Assembly: GCF_021462405.1 (NCBI RefSeq)
Contig: NZ_JAKEDU010000008.1
Span: forward strand, 51,510-92,950
DNA from: Thermus tengchongensis
GTDB taxonomy: Bacteria; Deinococcota; Deinococci; Deinococcales; Thermaceae
Direction of reading: 5' to 3'
Length of the DNA: 41,441 bases
Shown here in pieces: positions 16,413 to 25,218 of this stretch (positions are counted from its first letter, which is position 1; every line of letters begins with the position of its first letter). The position numbers and the translations under genes are program-made. The notes beneath the pieces are model-generated. The model worked only from the letters and a program-made list of their open reading frames with translations. It had not been told where the DNA came from and did not search any database.

Positions 16413-18485
16413 TCAGTTGGTTTTGACCAGCTCCAGGCGGTACTTGTTGAAGGGGCTATCGTCGGAGGCGGTGGGGTTGCTGGCGATAGTGTAGCTGGTC
16501 ACCACCAGGTAGTAGGTGCCGCTTGCAGGCAGGGTAAAGGCGATTTCCGAGTCGGTGATCTGGCCCGGTACCAGATCGTCGTTTTCCGCCAAAACGTTCC
16601 CCTCAGCGTCCAGGAGGAAGAGGTAGGAGTCCAAGGTGCCGCCGAGGCTGGACTTGGCGTAGACCCGGGCCCGGATCTGGTCGCCTGCGGTTCCGGTGAA
16701 GGTGAAGAAGTCAAAGTCCCGGGGCTGGCCGAAGATGTAGGCGAGCTGGGTAAGGGTGCCGTAGGCGATGGGCTTGGCCTGGGCCAGGTTATCGTTGGGC
16801 TCGTAGGGGTCGGTGGGGTTGAGGTTGACCTCGGCGGCGTTCAGGCGCACCAGCTTGAAGTCGGGGTTGCCAGCGTGGGAGCCAGAAGTGGCCACCAAGG
16901 TGCCCACGAAGGTGCCCCGCTCCTCGGGGAGCCCGCCGGTGAGGGCGAGGTCGGCCCCGGCCACGTAGATGTCGTACTCCCCGGGGGCGATCTCGTAGAA
17001 CCAGGCCTCGCCGTTTAGGTCGGTGCGGGCCCAGTAGACCGGGGTAGGGTCGGTGGGGTCGCCGGGCCGCAGGCCCTTGCCCCGCAGGATCACGTCCGCC
17101 AGGAGGCCAGGGAAGAGGCCGTTTTCGTTGAGGTACTCCACCTTCACCCGCACCACCGAGCCCTTGGGAGGTAAAGCGGCGCAGCCCTGGCGAAGCAGGT
17201 CGGCCAGGTTGCCAGCGTTCAGATGGCCCCAGCCCTTTTCCCGGGAGAAGCTTCTTTCCCAGGTGGTGGACTCCAGGGCCCGGCGCACCTGGTAGGGGGT
17301 AGCCTGCGGGCAGGCCGCCTTGACCAAGGCGGCGGCAGCGGCGGTGTAGGGGCCCGAGAAGGAGGTGCCGGAGATGAGGCCGTAGCCCCCTCCCAGCCAG
17401 GTGGGGTTGGCGAGGAGTACGTCCAAGCCAGGGGCAGCGCTGGACACGTGGCGCCCGTAGGTGGAAAAGTCGGTTTTGTTGCGGTTGCCGTCTGCGGCCA
17501 CCGAGGCGATGAGGCCCGGGTAGCCCGCGGGGGTGCGCACTTCGTCCTTGGAGGAGTTGCCCGCGCTGGCCACCACCACCACGCCGTTGGCCAGGGCGTA
17601 GTCAAAGGCTTCCTTCACCAGGTTGCCGTAGCCCAGGCCGCCCCAGGAGTTGTTGAGCACCTGGGCGCCGTTGTTCACCGCCCAGACGATGCCCCGGGCC
17701 ACGTAGAAGTCGCCCACGTAGCTGGGTTGGAAGATGGCCACCGGGAGGAACTTGGTCTTGGGGGCGAGGCCGGCGATGCCCTGGCCGTCGCGGGGAGCGC
17801 TCACGGCGGAGGCCACGAAGGTGCCGTGGTAGGTGTTGGCGGGGTCGTTGGCGGTGGCGAAGTTCACCCAGGCGGCAGGGTCCGTGAAGACGGTGTTGCT
17901 CACGGGGTCGTAGGCCTTGCCCGCCCAGTTGGCGGCCAGGTCGGGGTGGGTCACGTCGGCGGGATCGTCGATGATGGCCACCGTGACCCCTTCCCCTTCA
18001 AAGCCCAGGTCCCAGGCCCGCTTGGCGTCCAGGTGGCGGGGGTCCAGGGCGTACTGGGGGAGGGCGTCCAGGATCTGGTCCGCTGGGTTGGCGAGGGGCG
18101 AAAGGCTATCCGAGCGCCCTCGAGGGGCCTCCACAGGGTCATCCTTGGGAGGGGTGGCTTGGGCGAAATGGGGCTCGGCGTAGCGCACCCCCTTCGCGCC
18201 CCGAAGGGCACGGCTGGCCTTGAGGGCGTCCCCCGGGACCTGGAGCAGGGCCGCTTTCAGCTCGGGGATGCGGGCCAGCTCCTTGGCGCCGAGCTTCTTG
18301 ATGGCTTCCTCAAGGGTAGCCTCGTCCTGGTAGCCCACCACCACCTGCCCCTGGAAGTGGCGGACGCCTTCGGAAGTGACCGTCACGCCGGGCGTGGCCG
18401 GGGAGCGGGTTTGGGCAGGCGGCTGGGAGCAGGCGCCTAGCAGGGCGGCGAGGCCGAGAGCAAGGGTCAAGCGTAGAGCCTTCAT
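16413..18485 (-). CDS. Secreted lipoprotein subtilase (S8 serine protease) with C-terminal PPC domain
   Basis: 690 residues. The signal peptide ends in lipobox LGAC (C19), so the enzyme should be membrane-anchored. A propeptide-like region (about 40-108, VVVGYQDEATLEEAIKKLG, HFAQATPP) precedes the S8 domain. The catalytic triad is D173 (VAIIDDPADVTHPDL), H220 (NTYHGTFVASAVSA) and S375 (ISGTSFSGPYTAAAAALV), with oxyanion Asn in VLNNSWGG and the AGN block VVVVASAGNSS. A middle beta domain (about 440-560) is followed by a bacterial pre-peptidase C-terminal domain from about 565 (EPNDNLAQAKPI, FTGTAGDQIRARV, LPASGTYYLVVTSY). GGAGGG precedes the ATG, 9 bp after the upstream lipoprotein gene, so the two are co-transcribed. 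All catalytic residues are present. Confidence 0.95.
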   Translation of the reverse strand: MKALRLTLALGLAALLGACSQPPAQTRSPATPGVTVTSEGVRHFQGQVVVGYQDEATLEEAIKKLGAKELARIPELKAALLQVPGDALKASRALRGAKGVRYAEPHFAQATPPKDDPVEAPRGRSDSLSPLANPADQILDALPQYALDPRHLDAKRAWDLGFEGEGVTVAIIDDPADVTHPDLAANWAGKAYDPVSNTVFTDPAAWVNFATANDPANTYHGTFVASAVSAPRDGQGIAGLAPKTKFLPVAIFQPSYVGDFYVARGIVWAVNNGAQVLNNSWGGLGYGNLVKEAFDYALANGVVVVASAGNSSKDEVRTPAGYPGLIASVAADGNRNKTDFSTYGRHVSSAAPGLDVLLANPTWLGGGYGLISGTSFSGPYTAAAAALVKAACPQATPYQVRRALESTTWERSFSREKGWGHLNAGNLADLLRQGCAALPPKGSVVRVKVEYLNENGLFPGLLADVILRGKGLRPGDPTDPTPVYWARTDLNGEAWFYEIAPGEYDIYVAGADLALTGGLPEERGTFVGTLVATSGSHAGNPDFKLVRLNAAEVNLNPTDPYEPNDNLAQAKPIAYGTLTQLAYIFGQPRDFDFFTFTGTAGDQIRARVYAKSSLGGTLDSYLFLLDAEGNVLAENDDLVPGQITDSEIAFTLPASGTYYLVVTSYTIASNPTASDDSPFNKYRLELVKTN

Positions 18486-18494
18486 CTTCCCTCC

Positions 18495-20504
18495 TTACTG
18501 CCCGGTGGTGAAGTCAAAGACCTGGGTTTCCGTGCGGCTGATGCGGAAGGGGGCGGCGTTGTTGGGCCAGGTTTGGACGCTGTAGGCCGAGATGCGGTAG
18601 CCCTCTGCGGGGTTGTACTTGTAGGCGTAGCTCACGTAGAGCTGCCAAGCGTAGGTGCGGAGGGCCTGCAGGGCGGGGAGCTGGGCCAGGCCGTCGAAGT
18701 TGTAGGGCAAGGTGACGGTGCCCTGGGTCACGTCCACAGGTACGTGGTTGGGCTTGCTGGGATCATACACGCCTGCGGTGTCGGTGAAGATTACCAAGCC
18801 GCCCACGCCGGGGTGGTACCCGTAGACCACCGCTTCCCCGTTCGGGATGTCGTTATCCGGGGTGCCGAACTCCACCAGGAGGTTGTACCCGGCCAGGGTC
18901 TGCCAGGCCACGCTGTCCCCGGTGAGGGTGTCCCAGAGGACCAGGTTGTAGGCCGCCCCGTCCGCGCCGATGCTGAGTTGCGGGTGGCCGAGGGTGAAGT
19001 CGGGCGTCAGGGAGACCCCCGTGCTTTCGTCCGCCGGGCTCACGAGGGGGGCGAAGAAGGGAGGCAGGGGGGTGGTGGCGCTGGGAGCGCTTTCCGCCCG
19101 GTTGGCCCCCCGGGCCACCACCCGGTAGTAGTAGGTCTGTCCAGGCGTAAGGTCGGGGGAGGCGTCGCGGAAGTAGAAGGGGCGGTTGAAGGGGTTGGTG
19201 GGGCAGCTGGCGCTTCGGCTTCCGCCTACGGTGCCCACCCGCTGCCAGTTCACGCCGTCGGTGGAGCGCTCGATGTCAAAGGCAAAGGGGGTGGGGTTGG
19301 CGCTGGAGTAGCACCAGCGCACCTCCACGTAGAGGTTGCTCCCCGCCGGTGCGGCTTCCGGATCCAGGGTAAGCTCGCCCACCTCTCCCTTGGCCACCGG
19401 CACGGTGAGCTTGGCCGGGGCCTTCACGTCGTAAAAGCCCACGGCGCGGGTCAGGGTGATGGCGGTGGCGGCCACGCCCGTGGGAGCGCTCACGGTGTTG
19501 TTTTGTGAGGTGGCGGTGTTTCTAAAGGTAATGGGGATAAGGTAGTGGCTCCGGTTCTGGTTGAAGTCGTAGGCCACCACCTCCAGGTAGACCGTCTCCC
19601 CGCTGGCGCTGCCGAACCCGGCCACATTGCTTCCCGAAAGGGCTTGAGCGCCTGTGTCCTCCGTGTCTGTGAAGATGCGGCGGCTCCAGGTGGCGCTGTT
19701 GGTGACGAAGCCCGAGCCGGGGGTGCGGCCCAGGGCCACGTAGATGTAGCGCATGGGGCGGACGTAGTCCTTGGAGGTGTCCACCTGAACCCGGAAGGGG
19801 ATGGTGTTGGTGAAGGTCTGGCCCTCGAGGGGCTGGGTGCCGTCTTGGGTGATGATCAGCGTGGGGGGTGTAGTTGTGGCGGTGGCGTCAAAGGCGGGCT
19901 TCTGGACCAGGGTCACCGAGGCCATTTCCGGCACCCGGATGCCCTCCATGACGCTGCCCGCCATGCCGGGCTTCTGGGCCTCGAGGCGGTAGACACCCGG
20001 CGATAAGTTGGTGAAGCTGAAGGAACCATCGCTAGCGGAGGTAGCCGTGGCTACCAGGGCACTGTTTCTATAAAGCCTCAAGGAGCTCCCTGCCACGGGG
20101 CCTCCTGCGTACTCGCTGACCAGAATTCCAGACAGGGTGTGAATGGCCATGGGGTCGTAGGTCACAGCGAGGCTCGAGGATCCCTTATTCCCTGCGGCAT
20201 CGTAGGCGTTGACGGTGATGGTATTTTGGCCTTGCTGCAGGCTTATCTGGAACTGGAAGTTTACGGAGGTTCCTGGGGTGATGGCGATCTCTTGTTCAGC
20301 GCTGCCGTTGAGCTGGTAGGTCAAGCGCACCACCCGGGTGTTGTCCTGGGCGGTGCCCTGGACGGTGACCTGGGGGGTGTTCACGATGGCCCCGTCCTGG
20401 GGAGAGGAGATGGTGACAGTTGGGGGGGCGCTGTCGGGGGAACAACCGGTCAAGGCTAAGAGGGTGGCGGCGAGTAAGGTACCCAAGAGACGCGCAAGCC
20501 TCAT
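18495..20504 (-). CDS. Large surface lipoprotein with Ig-like, carboxypeptidase-regulatory-like and fibronectin III-like modules
   Basis: 669 residues from ATG 20504, chosen because GGAGGT sits just upstream and it gives a clean lipoprotein signal, LLAATLLALTGCSPD (C21). The open frame extends to 20573 through a non-signal stretch. Visible modules are an Ig-like domain (about 28-120: PPTVTISSPQDGAIVNTP, GQNTITVNAYDAAGN), a carboxypeptidase-regulatory-like fold (about 125-205: GSSLRLYRNSALVATATSA, FSFTNLSPGVYRLEAQKPG), a central beta region, and a fibronectin III-like part with FDIERSTDGVNWQRVGTVGG and GQTYYYRVVARGANRAES (about 410-500). The product is extracellular and probably adhesive or structural. 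It precedes the subtilase in the same operon, suggesting joint action or processing. I do not recognise a named family. Confidence 0.9.
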   Translation of the reverse strand: MRLARLLGTLLAATLLALTGCSPDSAPPTVTISSPQDGAIVNTPQVTVQGTAQDNTRVVRLTYQLNGSAEQEIAITPGTSVNFQFQISLQQGQNTITVNAYDAAGNKGSSSLAVTYDPMAIHTLSGILVSEYAGGPVAGSSLRLYRNSALVATATSASDGSFSFTNLSPGVYRLEAQKPGMAGSVMEGIRVPEMASVTLVQKPAFDATATTTPPTLIITQDGTQPLEGQTFTNTIPFRVQVDTSKDYVRPMRYIYVALGRTPGSGFVTNSATWSRRIFTDTEDTGAQALSGSNVAGFGSASGETVYLEVVAYDFNQNRSHYLIPITFRNTATSQNNTVSAPTGVAATAITLTRAVGFYDVKAPAKLTVPVAKGEVGELTLDPEAAPAGSNLYVEVRWCYSSANPTPFAFDIERSTDGVNWQRVGTVGGSRSASCPTNPFNRPFYFRDASPDLTPGQTYYYRVVARGANRAESAPSATTPLPPFFAPLVSPADESTGVSLTPDFTLGHPQLSIGADGAAYNLVLWDTLTGDSVAWQTLAGYNLLVEFGTPDNDIPNGEAVVYGYHPGVGGLVIFTDTAGVYDPSKPNHVPVDVTQGTVTLPYNFDGLAQLPALQALRTYAWQLYVSYAYKYNPAEGYRISAYSVQTWPNNAAPFRISRTETQVFDFTTGQ

Positions 20505-20562
20505 AAGACCTCCTTTGTCAGGAACGTTATCCGTAGGTCGGATGGCCGATGCCTTTCCATAA

Positions 20563-20638
20563 CAGCGTTTCACCTCCCTTTGGAAGCGCCTAGGCTACGA
20601 CAAAGAGACTATATAGGAAACGCTGCGAAGGGTGTCAA
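20563..20638 (-). promoter_or_regulatory. Near-consensus sigma-70-type promoter of the lipoprotein-subtilase operon with flanking inverted repeat
   Basis: On the minus strand TTGACA (20638-20633) is followed by exactly 17 bases and TATATA (20615-20610). The predicted start near 20603 leaves a leader of about 100 nt. A perfect 9-bp inverted repeat flanks the start region: GAAACGCTG at 20617-20625, inside the promoter spacer, and CAGCGTTTC at 20563-20571, in the leader, about 54 bp centre to centre. Since the first arm is not transcribed, this would be a DNA site pair rather than an RNA hairpin. Confidence 0.8.
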
Positions 20639-20660
20639 TAAGCACCCACACGCAAAGGTT

Positions 20661-20686
20661 GCCCCATTGGCCAAAGCCAAAGGGGC
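20661..20686. repeat. Hairpin element, copy 1 of argG-side doublet (CAAA loop)
   Basis: The 11-nt arms GCCCCATTGGC and GCCAAAGGGGC pair with one mismatch around loop CAAA. Size and GGC...GCC tip resemble the GCAA-capped hairpins at 20709-20736 and 25219-25246. No T tract follows. Confidence 0.55.
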
Positions 20687-20708
20687 GTGCTCATGGCCTC
20701 TTTGGGGT

Positions 20709-20736
20709 CCCCGTCGTGGCGCAAGCCACGACGGGG
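20709..20736. repeat. Perfect 12-bp hairpin with GCAA tetraloop, copy 2 of argG-side doublet
   Basis: CCCCGTCGTGGC and GCCACGACGGGG pair perfectly around GCAA, a stable GNRA-type loop in RNA. The same GGC-GCAA-GCC tip and the same 12-bp stem length recur after carA with different stem sequence. There is no T tract, so it is not an ordinary terminator. Confidence 0.75.
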
Positions 20737-20780
20737 TACTTAGTACGGGCAACGTTCTCCGGGGCACTCGTGCTCACAAA

Positions 20781-20826
20781 GGTGTATACTTATGCATGCC
20801 CCTTCGGGGGTAGACTAGAGGTCGGC
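20781..20826 (+). promoter_or_regulatory. argG promoter region with ARG-box match over the -10 and a UUCG hairpin in the leader
   Basis: TATACT at 20785-20790 is a good -10, with no clear -35. The 14-mer TGTATACTTATGCA (20783-20796) fits the ArgR/AhrC operator core TGNAT-N4-ATNCA exactly and covers the -10. Downstream, CCCC-TTCG-GGGG (20799-20810) forms a small tetraloop hairpin in the leader, followed by GAGGT as ribosome site before the ATG at 20827. ArgR-mediated arginine repression is inferred. Confidence 0.6.
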
Positions 20827-22071
20827 ATGAAGATCGTCCTGGCATACTCCGGCGGGCTGGACACCAGCATCATCCTCAAGTGGCTTAAGGAAACCTACGG
20901 GGCCGAGGTCATCGCCTTCACCGCGGACATCGGCCAGGGGGAGGAGGTGGAGGAGGCCCGGGAAAAGGCCCTGAGGACCGGGGCCTCCAAGGCCATCGCC
21001 CTGGACCTGAGGGAGGAGTTCGTGCGGGACTTCGTCTTCCCCATGTTCCGCGCGGGCGCGGTGTACGAGGGCTACTACCTCCTGGGCACCGCCATCGCCC
21101 GGCCCCTCATCGCCAAGTACCTGGTGCGGATCGCCGAGGAGGAGGGCGCCGAGGCCATCTCCCACGGGGCCACAGGCAAGGGCAACGACCAGGTGCGCTT
21201 TGAGCTCACCGCCTACGCCCTGAAGCCGGACATCCGGGTCATCGCCCCCTGGCGGGAGTGGCACTTCCGGGGCCGGCAGGAGATGATCGCCTATGCGGAG
21301 GCCCACGGCATCCCCGTGCCCGTGACCCAGGAGAAGCCCTATTCCATGGACGCCAACCTCCTGCATATTTCCTACGAAGGGGGGGTGCTGGAAGACCCCT
21401 GGGCCGAGCCCCCCAAGGGGATGTTCCGCATGACCGTGGACCCCGAGGAGGCCCCCGATGCCCCGGAGTACGTGGAGGTGGAGTTTTTCCGGGGGGACCC
21501 GGTGGCGGTGAACGGGGAAAGGCTTTCCCCAGCGGCCCTTCTGCAGCGGCTCAACGAGATCGGGGGGCGGCACGGGGTGGGCCGGGTGGACCTGGTGGAG
21601 AACCGCTTCGTGGGCATGAAGTCCCGTGGGGTCTACGAAACCCCAGGGGGGACTATCCTTTACCACGCCCGGCGGGCGGTGGAAAGCCTCACCCTGGACC
21701 GGGAGGTGCTCCACCAGCGGGACCAGCTCGCCCCCAAGTACGCGGAGCTCGTCTACTACGGCTTCTGGTACGCCCCCGAGCGGGAGGCCCTCCAAGCCTA
21801 CTTTGACCACGTGGCCCAGGCGGTCACCGGGGTGGCAAGGCTCAAGCTCTACAAGGGGAACGTCTACGTGGTGGGGCGGAAAGCCCCCAAGAGCCTCTAC
21901 CAGAAGGACCTGGTCTCCTTTGACGAGCTGGGGGGCTACGACCAGAAGGACGCCGAGGGCTTCATCCGGATCCACGCCCTGCGCCTCAGGGTGCGGGCCA
22001 TGGCGGAAAGGCCCCAAGAGGGCAAAGCCCTCTCGGGGACCCCAAAGGAGGGGGAGCCCTATGGCCCATAG
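20827..22071 (+). CDS. argG: Argininosuccinate synthase
   Basis: A 414-residue cytoplasmic enzyme joining citrulline and aspartate with ATP, the penultimate step of arginine synthesis. The N-type ATP pyrophosphatase motif [11 protein letters not shown] starts at residue 5. Other family blocks are [87 protein letters not shown] and [27 protein letters not shown]'s first part. ATG 20827 is the only start fitting the conserved [10 protein letters not shown]; the open frame continues upstream into the promoter. About ten extra residues at the C-terminus overlap the argH start by 11 bp. Confidence 0.97.
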   Translation: MKIVLAYSGGLDTSIILKWLKETYGAEVIAFTADIGQGEEVEEAREKALRTGASKAIALDLREEFVRDFVFPMFRAGAVYEGYYLLGTAIARPLIAKYLVRIAEEEGAEAISHGATGKGNDQVRFELTAYALKPDIRVIAPWREWHFRGRQEMIAYAEAHGIPVPVTQEKPYSMDANLLHISYEGGVLEDPWAEPPKGMFRMTVDPEEAPDAPEYVEVEFFRGDPVAVNGERLSPAALLQRLNEIGGRHGVGRVDLVENRFVGMKSRGVYETPGGTILYHARRAVESLTLDREVLHQRDQLAPKYAELVYYGFWYAPEREALQAYFDHVAQAVTGVARLKLYKGNVYVVGRKAPKSLYQKDLVSFDELGGYDQKDAEGFIRIHALRLRVRAMAERPQEGKALSGTPKEGEPYGP

Positions 22072-23449
22072 GACCTGGGGGGGCCGCTTCGCCGAGGGGC
22101 CGGATGCGCTGGCGGCCCGCTTCAACGCCTCCTTGCCCTTCGACCGGGCCCTCTGGCGGGAGGACCTCTGGCAGAACCGGGTCCACGCCCGCATGCTCAA
22201 GGAGGTGGGCCTCCTCACGGAGGAGGAGCTAAGGGCTATCCTTCAAGGCCTGGACCAGATCGAGGAGGAGATCCAGGCGGGCACCTTCCCCTGGCGGGAG
22301 GAGTTGGAGGACGTGCACATGAACCTGGAGGCCCGCCTCATGGAGCTCGTCGGCCCCCCTGGGGGCAAGCTCCACACCGCCCGTAGCCGTAACGACCAGG
22401 TGGCCACCGATCTCCGGCTTTTCCTCCGGGGTGCCCTGGACGAGCTCTTGGCCCTGCTTTTGGACCTGCGCCGGGTGCTGGTAAAGGAGGCGGAACGGCA
22501 CCTGGAGCCCCTTTACGTCCTCCCCGGCTACACCCACCTGCAACGGGCCCAGCCCATCCTCCTTGCCCACTGGTTCCTGGCCTACTACGAGATGCTTTCC
22601 CGGGATGCGGGAAGGCTCAAGGACGCCCGGGAGCGCCTGAACGAAAGCCCCTTAGGGGCGGCGGCCCTGGCGGGGACGGGCTTTCCCATTGACCGCCATT
22701 ACACCGCCAGGGAGCTTGGCTTCCATAGGCCCATGCGCAACTCCCTGGACGCGGTGGCTAGCCGCGACTTCGCCCTCGAGGTCCTCTCCGCCCTCAACAT
22801 CGGCATGCTCCACCTCTCCCGCCTGGCGGAGGAGCTTATCCTTTACAGCACCGAGGAGTTCGCCTTCTTGGAGGTGCCGGACGCCTTCGCCACGGGAAGC
22901 TCCATCATGCCCCAGAAGAAGAACCCGGACATCCTGGAGCTCATCCGGGCCAAGGCGGGGCGGGTCCTGGGGGCTTTGGTGGCGCTTTCGGCGGTGGTGA
23001 AGGGCCTGCCCCTCGCCTACAACAAGGACCTGCAGGAGGACAAGGAGCCCCTTTTGGATGCCCTCGCCACCTACCGGGATAGCCTCAAGCTCCTCGCCGC
23101 CCTCCTCCCCGGCCTCCGGTGGCGGCGGGAGAGGATGGGACAGGCGGCGGAGGGAGGGTATGCCTTGGCCACGGAGCTCGCCGACTACCTGGCGGAAAAG
23201 GGCCTGCCCTTCCGGGAAGCCCACCACGTGGTGGGCCGCCTGGTGCGCAGGCTGGCGGAGGAGGGAAGGCCCCTCAAGGACCTGACCCTGGAGGAGCTTA
23301 AGGCCCACCACCCCCTCTTCGCCGAGGACGCCCTGCCCCTCCTCCGCCTGGAGACCGCCATCCACCGCCGCAGGTCCTACGGGGGCACGGCCCCCGAGGC
23401 GGTGCGGGCAAGGCTTCTGGAGGCCAAGAAGGAGGTGGGCCTTGACTGA
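22061..23449 (+). CDS. argH: Argininosuccinate lyase
   Basis: 462 residues. The enzyme cleaves argininosuccinate to arginine and fumarate as a homotetramer of the fumarase/aspartase superfamily. Signatures are [24 protein letters not shown] at the start (given in part), [53 protein letters not shown] and the catalytic flexible loop [20 protein letters not shown], with S280/S281. ATG 22061 lies inside the last codons of argG, giving an 11-bp overlap. The same frame is open far upstream inside argG, but that part is a shadow. It overlaps the next gene by 8 bp. Confidence 0.97.
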   Translation: MAHRTWGGRFAEGPDALAARFNASLPFDRALWREDLWQNRVHARMLKEVGLLTEEELRAILQGLDQIEEEIQAGTFPWREELEDVHMNLEARLMELVGPPGGKLHTARSRNDQVATDLRLFLRGALDELLALLLDLRRVLVKEAERHLEPLYVLPGYTHLQRAQPILLAHWFLAYYEMLSRDAGRLKDARERLNESPLGAAALAGTGFPIDRHYTARELGFHRPMRNSLDAVASRDFALEVLSALNIGMLHLSRLAEELILYSTEEFAFLEVPDAFATGSSIMPQKKNPDILELIRAKAGRVLGALVALSAVVKGLPLAYNKDLQEDKEPLLDALATYRDSLKLLAALLPGLRWRRERMGQAAEGGYALATELADYLAEKGLPFREAHHVVGRLVRRLAEEGRPLKDLTLEELKAHHPLFAEDALPLLRLETAIHRRRSYGGTAPEAVRARLLEAKKEVGLD

Positions 23450-23984
23450 GGTGAAAGGACTCGAGCTCTCCACGGTGGCCCTACCCGAGGTGCGCCCCAA
23501 CGCGGGGGTGGAGCTCAGGAAGGCCAGGCTTTCCGATGTGGAGGCCATCTACTGGCTCATCCGCTACTGGGCGGAGAAGGGGCTCATGCTGGTGCGGAGC
23601 CACAGCCACCTCTACGAGAACATCCGCGACTTCCAGGTCCTGGAGGACGAGGACGGGCAGATCGTGGGCACCGTGGCCCTGCACGTCCTCTGGCGCGACC
23701 TGGCCGAGATCCGCGGCCTGGCGGTCCACCCCCAGCGGCAGGGCCAGGGCCTGGGGCGCTGGCTGGTCTTGGGGGCGGAGCGGGAGGCCCGGGACCTGGG
23801 GCTCCCCCGGGTCTTCGCCTGGACGCTTCAGGTGAACTTCTTCCGTTCCCTGGGCTACCAGGTGACCACCCGGGAGGCCTTGCCCCCCAAGGTGTGGAGC
23901 GAGTGCAACGCCTGCCCCTTCTACGAGAACTGCCGGGAGATCGCCGTCATCAAGGGGCTTTCCCCTGGGGCCTTCGGGGGCTAG
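23442..23984 (+). CDS. argA: GNAT acetyltransferase, probable short-form N-acetylglutamate synthase
   Basis: 180 residues. TTG 23442 is preferred: GGAGGT lies five bases upstream and it overlaps argH by 8 bp; GTG 23451 is an alternative. The GNAT core is clear: [21 protein letters not shown], then the acetyl-CoA loop [19 protein letters not shown] (91-109) and FFRSLGYQ. The tail has [20 protein letters not shown], with C155, C158 and C164, a Cys pattern I associate with ArgA domains such as those fused to ArgH in Vibrio-type ArgH(A). That and the place between argH and carA suggest glutamate acetylation, the first arginine step. Activity and acceptor are inferred; the symbol is tentative. Confidence 0.8.
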   Translation: MTEVKGLELSTVALPEVRPNAGVELRKARLSDVEAIYWLIRYWAEKGLMLVRSHSHLYENIRDFQVLEDEDGQIVGTVALHVLWRDLAEIRGLAVHPQRQGQGLGRWLVLGAEREARDLGLPRVFAWTLQVNFFRSLGYQVTTREALPPKVWSECNACPFYENCREIAVIKGLSPGAFGG

Positions 23985-23985
23985 A

Positions 23986-25161
23986 ATGGCAGGAGTGAGG
24001 GAGCGCGCGGTTTTGGTCCTGGAGGACGGCACCGTCTACCACGGCTACGCCTTCGGGGCCCGGGGGAAGACGGTGGGGGAGGTGGTCTTCAACACCGCCC
24101 AGACCGGCTACCAGGAGATCATGACCGACCCCAGCTACCACGGGCAGATCGTGGTCATGACCTACCCCCACCAGGGCAACTACGGGGTGAACGTCTACGA
24201 CATGCAGTCCAACCGCCCCTGGGTGAAGGGGTTCGTGGCCAAGGAGTTTAGCCGCATTGCCTCCAACCCCAGGGCCCAGCAGACCCTAGGGGAGTTCATG
24301 GAGTTCTACGGGGTGGTGGGCCTCGAGGGCATCGACACCCGGGCCCTGGTGCGCAAGATCCGCGAGGGGGGGGTGCTGAAGGGCGCCATCGCCCACGCCT
24401 CCCTCTACGGGGAGCCGGACCACGCCTTCACCCCCGAGGAGCTAGAGGCCCTGCGCCAGGAGGCCAAGGCCTGGACGGACATCGACGGCCGGGACATGAC
24501 CCCCGAGGTCTCCACCCCTCTGCCCTACGCCTGGCCCACCCTAAAGTCGGGGCGGCGCATTGTGGTCATGGACTTCGGCATCAAGCACGCCATCGTGGAG
24601 AACCTGGCCCAGCAGGGGTTTGAGATCCTGGTGGTCCCGGGCAAGACCCCCGCCAGCCAGATCATGGCCCTGGAGCCCCACGGCCTCCTCATCAGCAACG
24701 GCCCCGGCGACCCCTCCATGCCCCGCTACGCCCACGAAACCATCTGGAAGCTCATGGGGCTTTTGCCCACCTTCGGCATCTGCCTGGGCCACCAGCTTTT
24801 GGCCCTGGCGGCGGGCGGGCGCACCTACAAGATGAAGTTCGGCCACCGGGGGGCCAACCACCCGGTGAAGAACCTCCTCACGGGGAAGATCGAGATCACC
24901 AGCCAGAACCACGGCTACGCGGTGGACATCGACTCCCTGAAGGAGTTCCGGCCCACCCACATCAACCTCAACGACGGCACCCTCGAGGGCATGGCCCATG
25001 CCCGCTACCCCGTCTTCTCCGTGCAGTACCACCCCGAGGCCGCCCCCGGCCCCCACGACGCCCTCTACCTCTTCCGCCGCTTCCTGGAGGAGGTGGAGGC
25101 CTTCCACGGGGTCACGGGGCTGCCCGTGGAGAAGCAAAGGGCAGACGGGCACGGGATCTAG
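23986..25161 (+). CDS. carA: Carbamoyl-phosphate synthase, small (glutaminase) subunit
   Basis: 391 residues. It hydrolyses glutamine and channels ammonia to CarB to form carbamoyl phosphate for arginine and pyrimidines. The N-terminal half carries the small-chain domain ([68 protein letters not shown]). The class I glutaminase half has SNGPGDPSM, nucleophile C266 in [17 protein letters not shown], and H349/E351 in [18 protein letters not shown]. The start lies one base after the GNAT stop. It ends the argG-argH-argA-carA operon and lies next to two hairpins. carB is not in the window. Confidence 0.97.
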   Translation: MAGVRERAVLVLEDGTVYHGYAFGARGKTVGEVVFNTAQTGYQEIMTDPSYHGQIVVMTYPHQGNYGVNVYDMQSNRPWVKGFVAKEFSRIASNPRAQQTLGEFMEFYGVVGLEGIDTRALVRKIREGGVLKGAIAHASLYGEPDHAFTPEELEALRQEAKAWTDIDGRDMTPEVSTPLPYAWPTLKSGRRIVVMDFGIKHAIVENLAQQGFEILVVPGKTPASQIMALEPHGLLISNGPGDPSMPRYAHETIWKLMGLLPTFGICLGHQLLALAAGGRTYKMKFGHRGANHPVKNLLTGKIEITSQNHGYAVDIDSLKEFRPTHINLNDGTLEGMAHARYPVFSVQYHPEAAPGPHDALYLFRRFLEEVEAFHGVTGLPVEKQRADGHGI

Positions 25162-25168
25162 ACGCCCT

Positions 25169-25186
25169 CCGCGGCGCAAGCCACGG
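25169..25186. repeat. Hairpin with GCAA loop, copy 1 of carA-side doublet (imperfect)
   Basis: CCGCGGC and GCCACGG pair with one mismatch around GCAA. It starts 8 bases after the carA stop and shares the GGC-GCAA-GCC tip with the other copies. Confidence 0.5.
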
Positions 25187-25218
25187 CGGCGGCCCTGAAG
25201 CCCTGGGTTGGCCGGGGC

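Larger units (their letters stand above)
20505..20826. other. 322-bp gene-free region between the lipoprotein operon and argG
   Basis: Besides the promoter, the two hairpins and the ARG box listed separately, I see an 11-mer palindrome GTACTTAGTAC (20736-20746) directly after the second hairpin. A small ATCCG/CGGAT hairpin lies in the lipoprotein leader around 20530-20545. No convincing gene is present; a short GTG frame upstream of the lipoprotein start merely extends it. Confidence 0.6.

Noticed and set aside
17223..18440. 405-codon open frame on the plus strand opposite the subtilase
   Set aside because: Antisense shadow in high-GC DNA; Gly/His/Val-rich product without domains, while the minus strand encodes a complete catalytic triad.
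20505..20603. Riboswitch in the lipoprotein leader
   Set aside because: Compared by eye with the c-di-GMP class I core and other common types; only a 5-bp ATCCG/CGGAT hairpin is seen and no conserved core.
20736..20746. GTACTTAGTAC palindrome as an operator
   Set aside because: Only 11 bp with no half-site repeats elsewhere; it is noted in the gene-free region but too weak to call.
21626..22060. Long N-terminal extension of argH inside argG
   Set aside because: Arg/Ser/Pro-rich out-of-frame translation of argG; argH homology starts exactly at ATG 22061.
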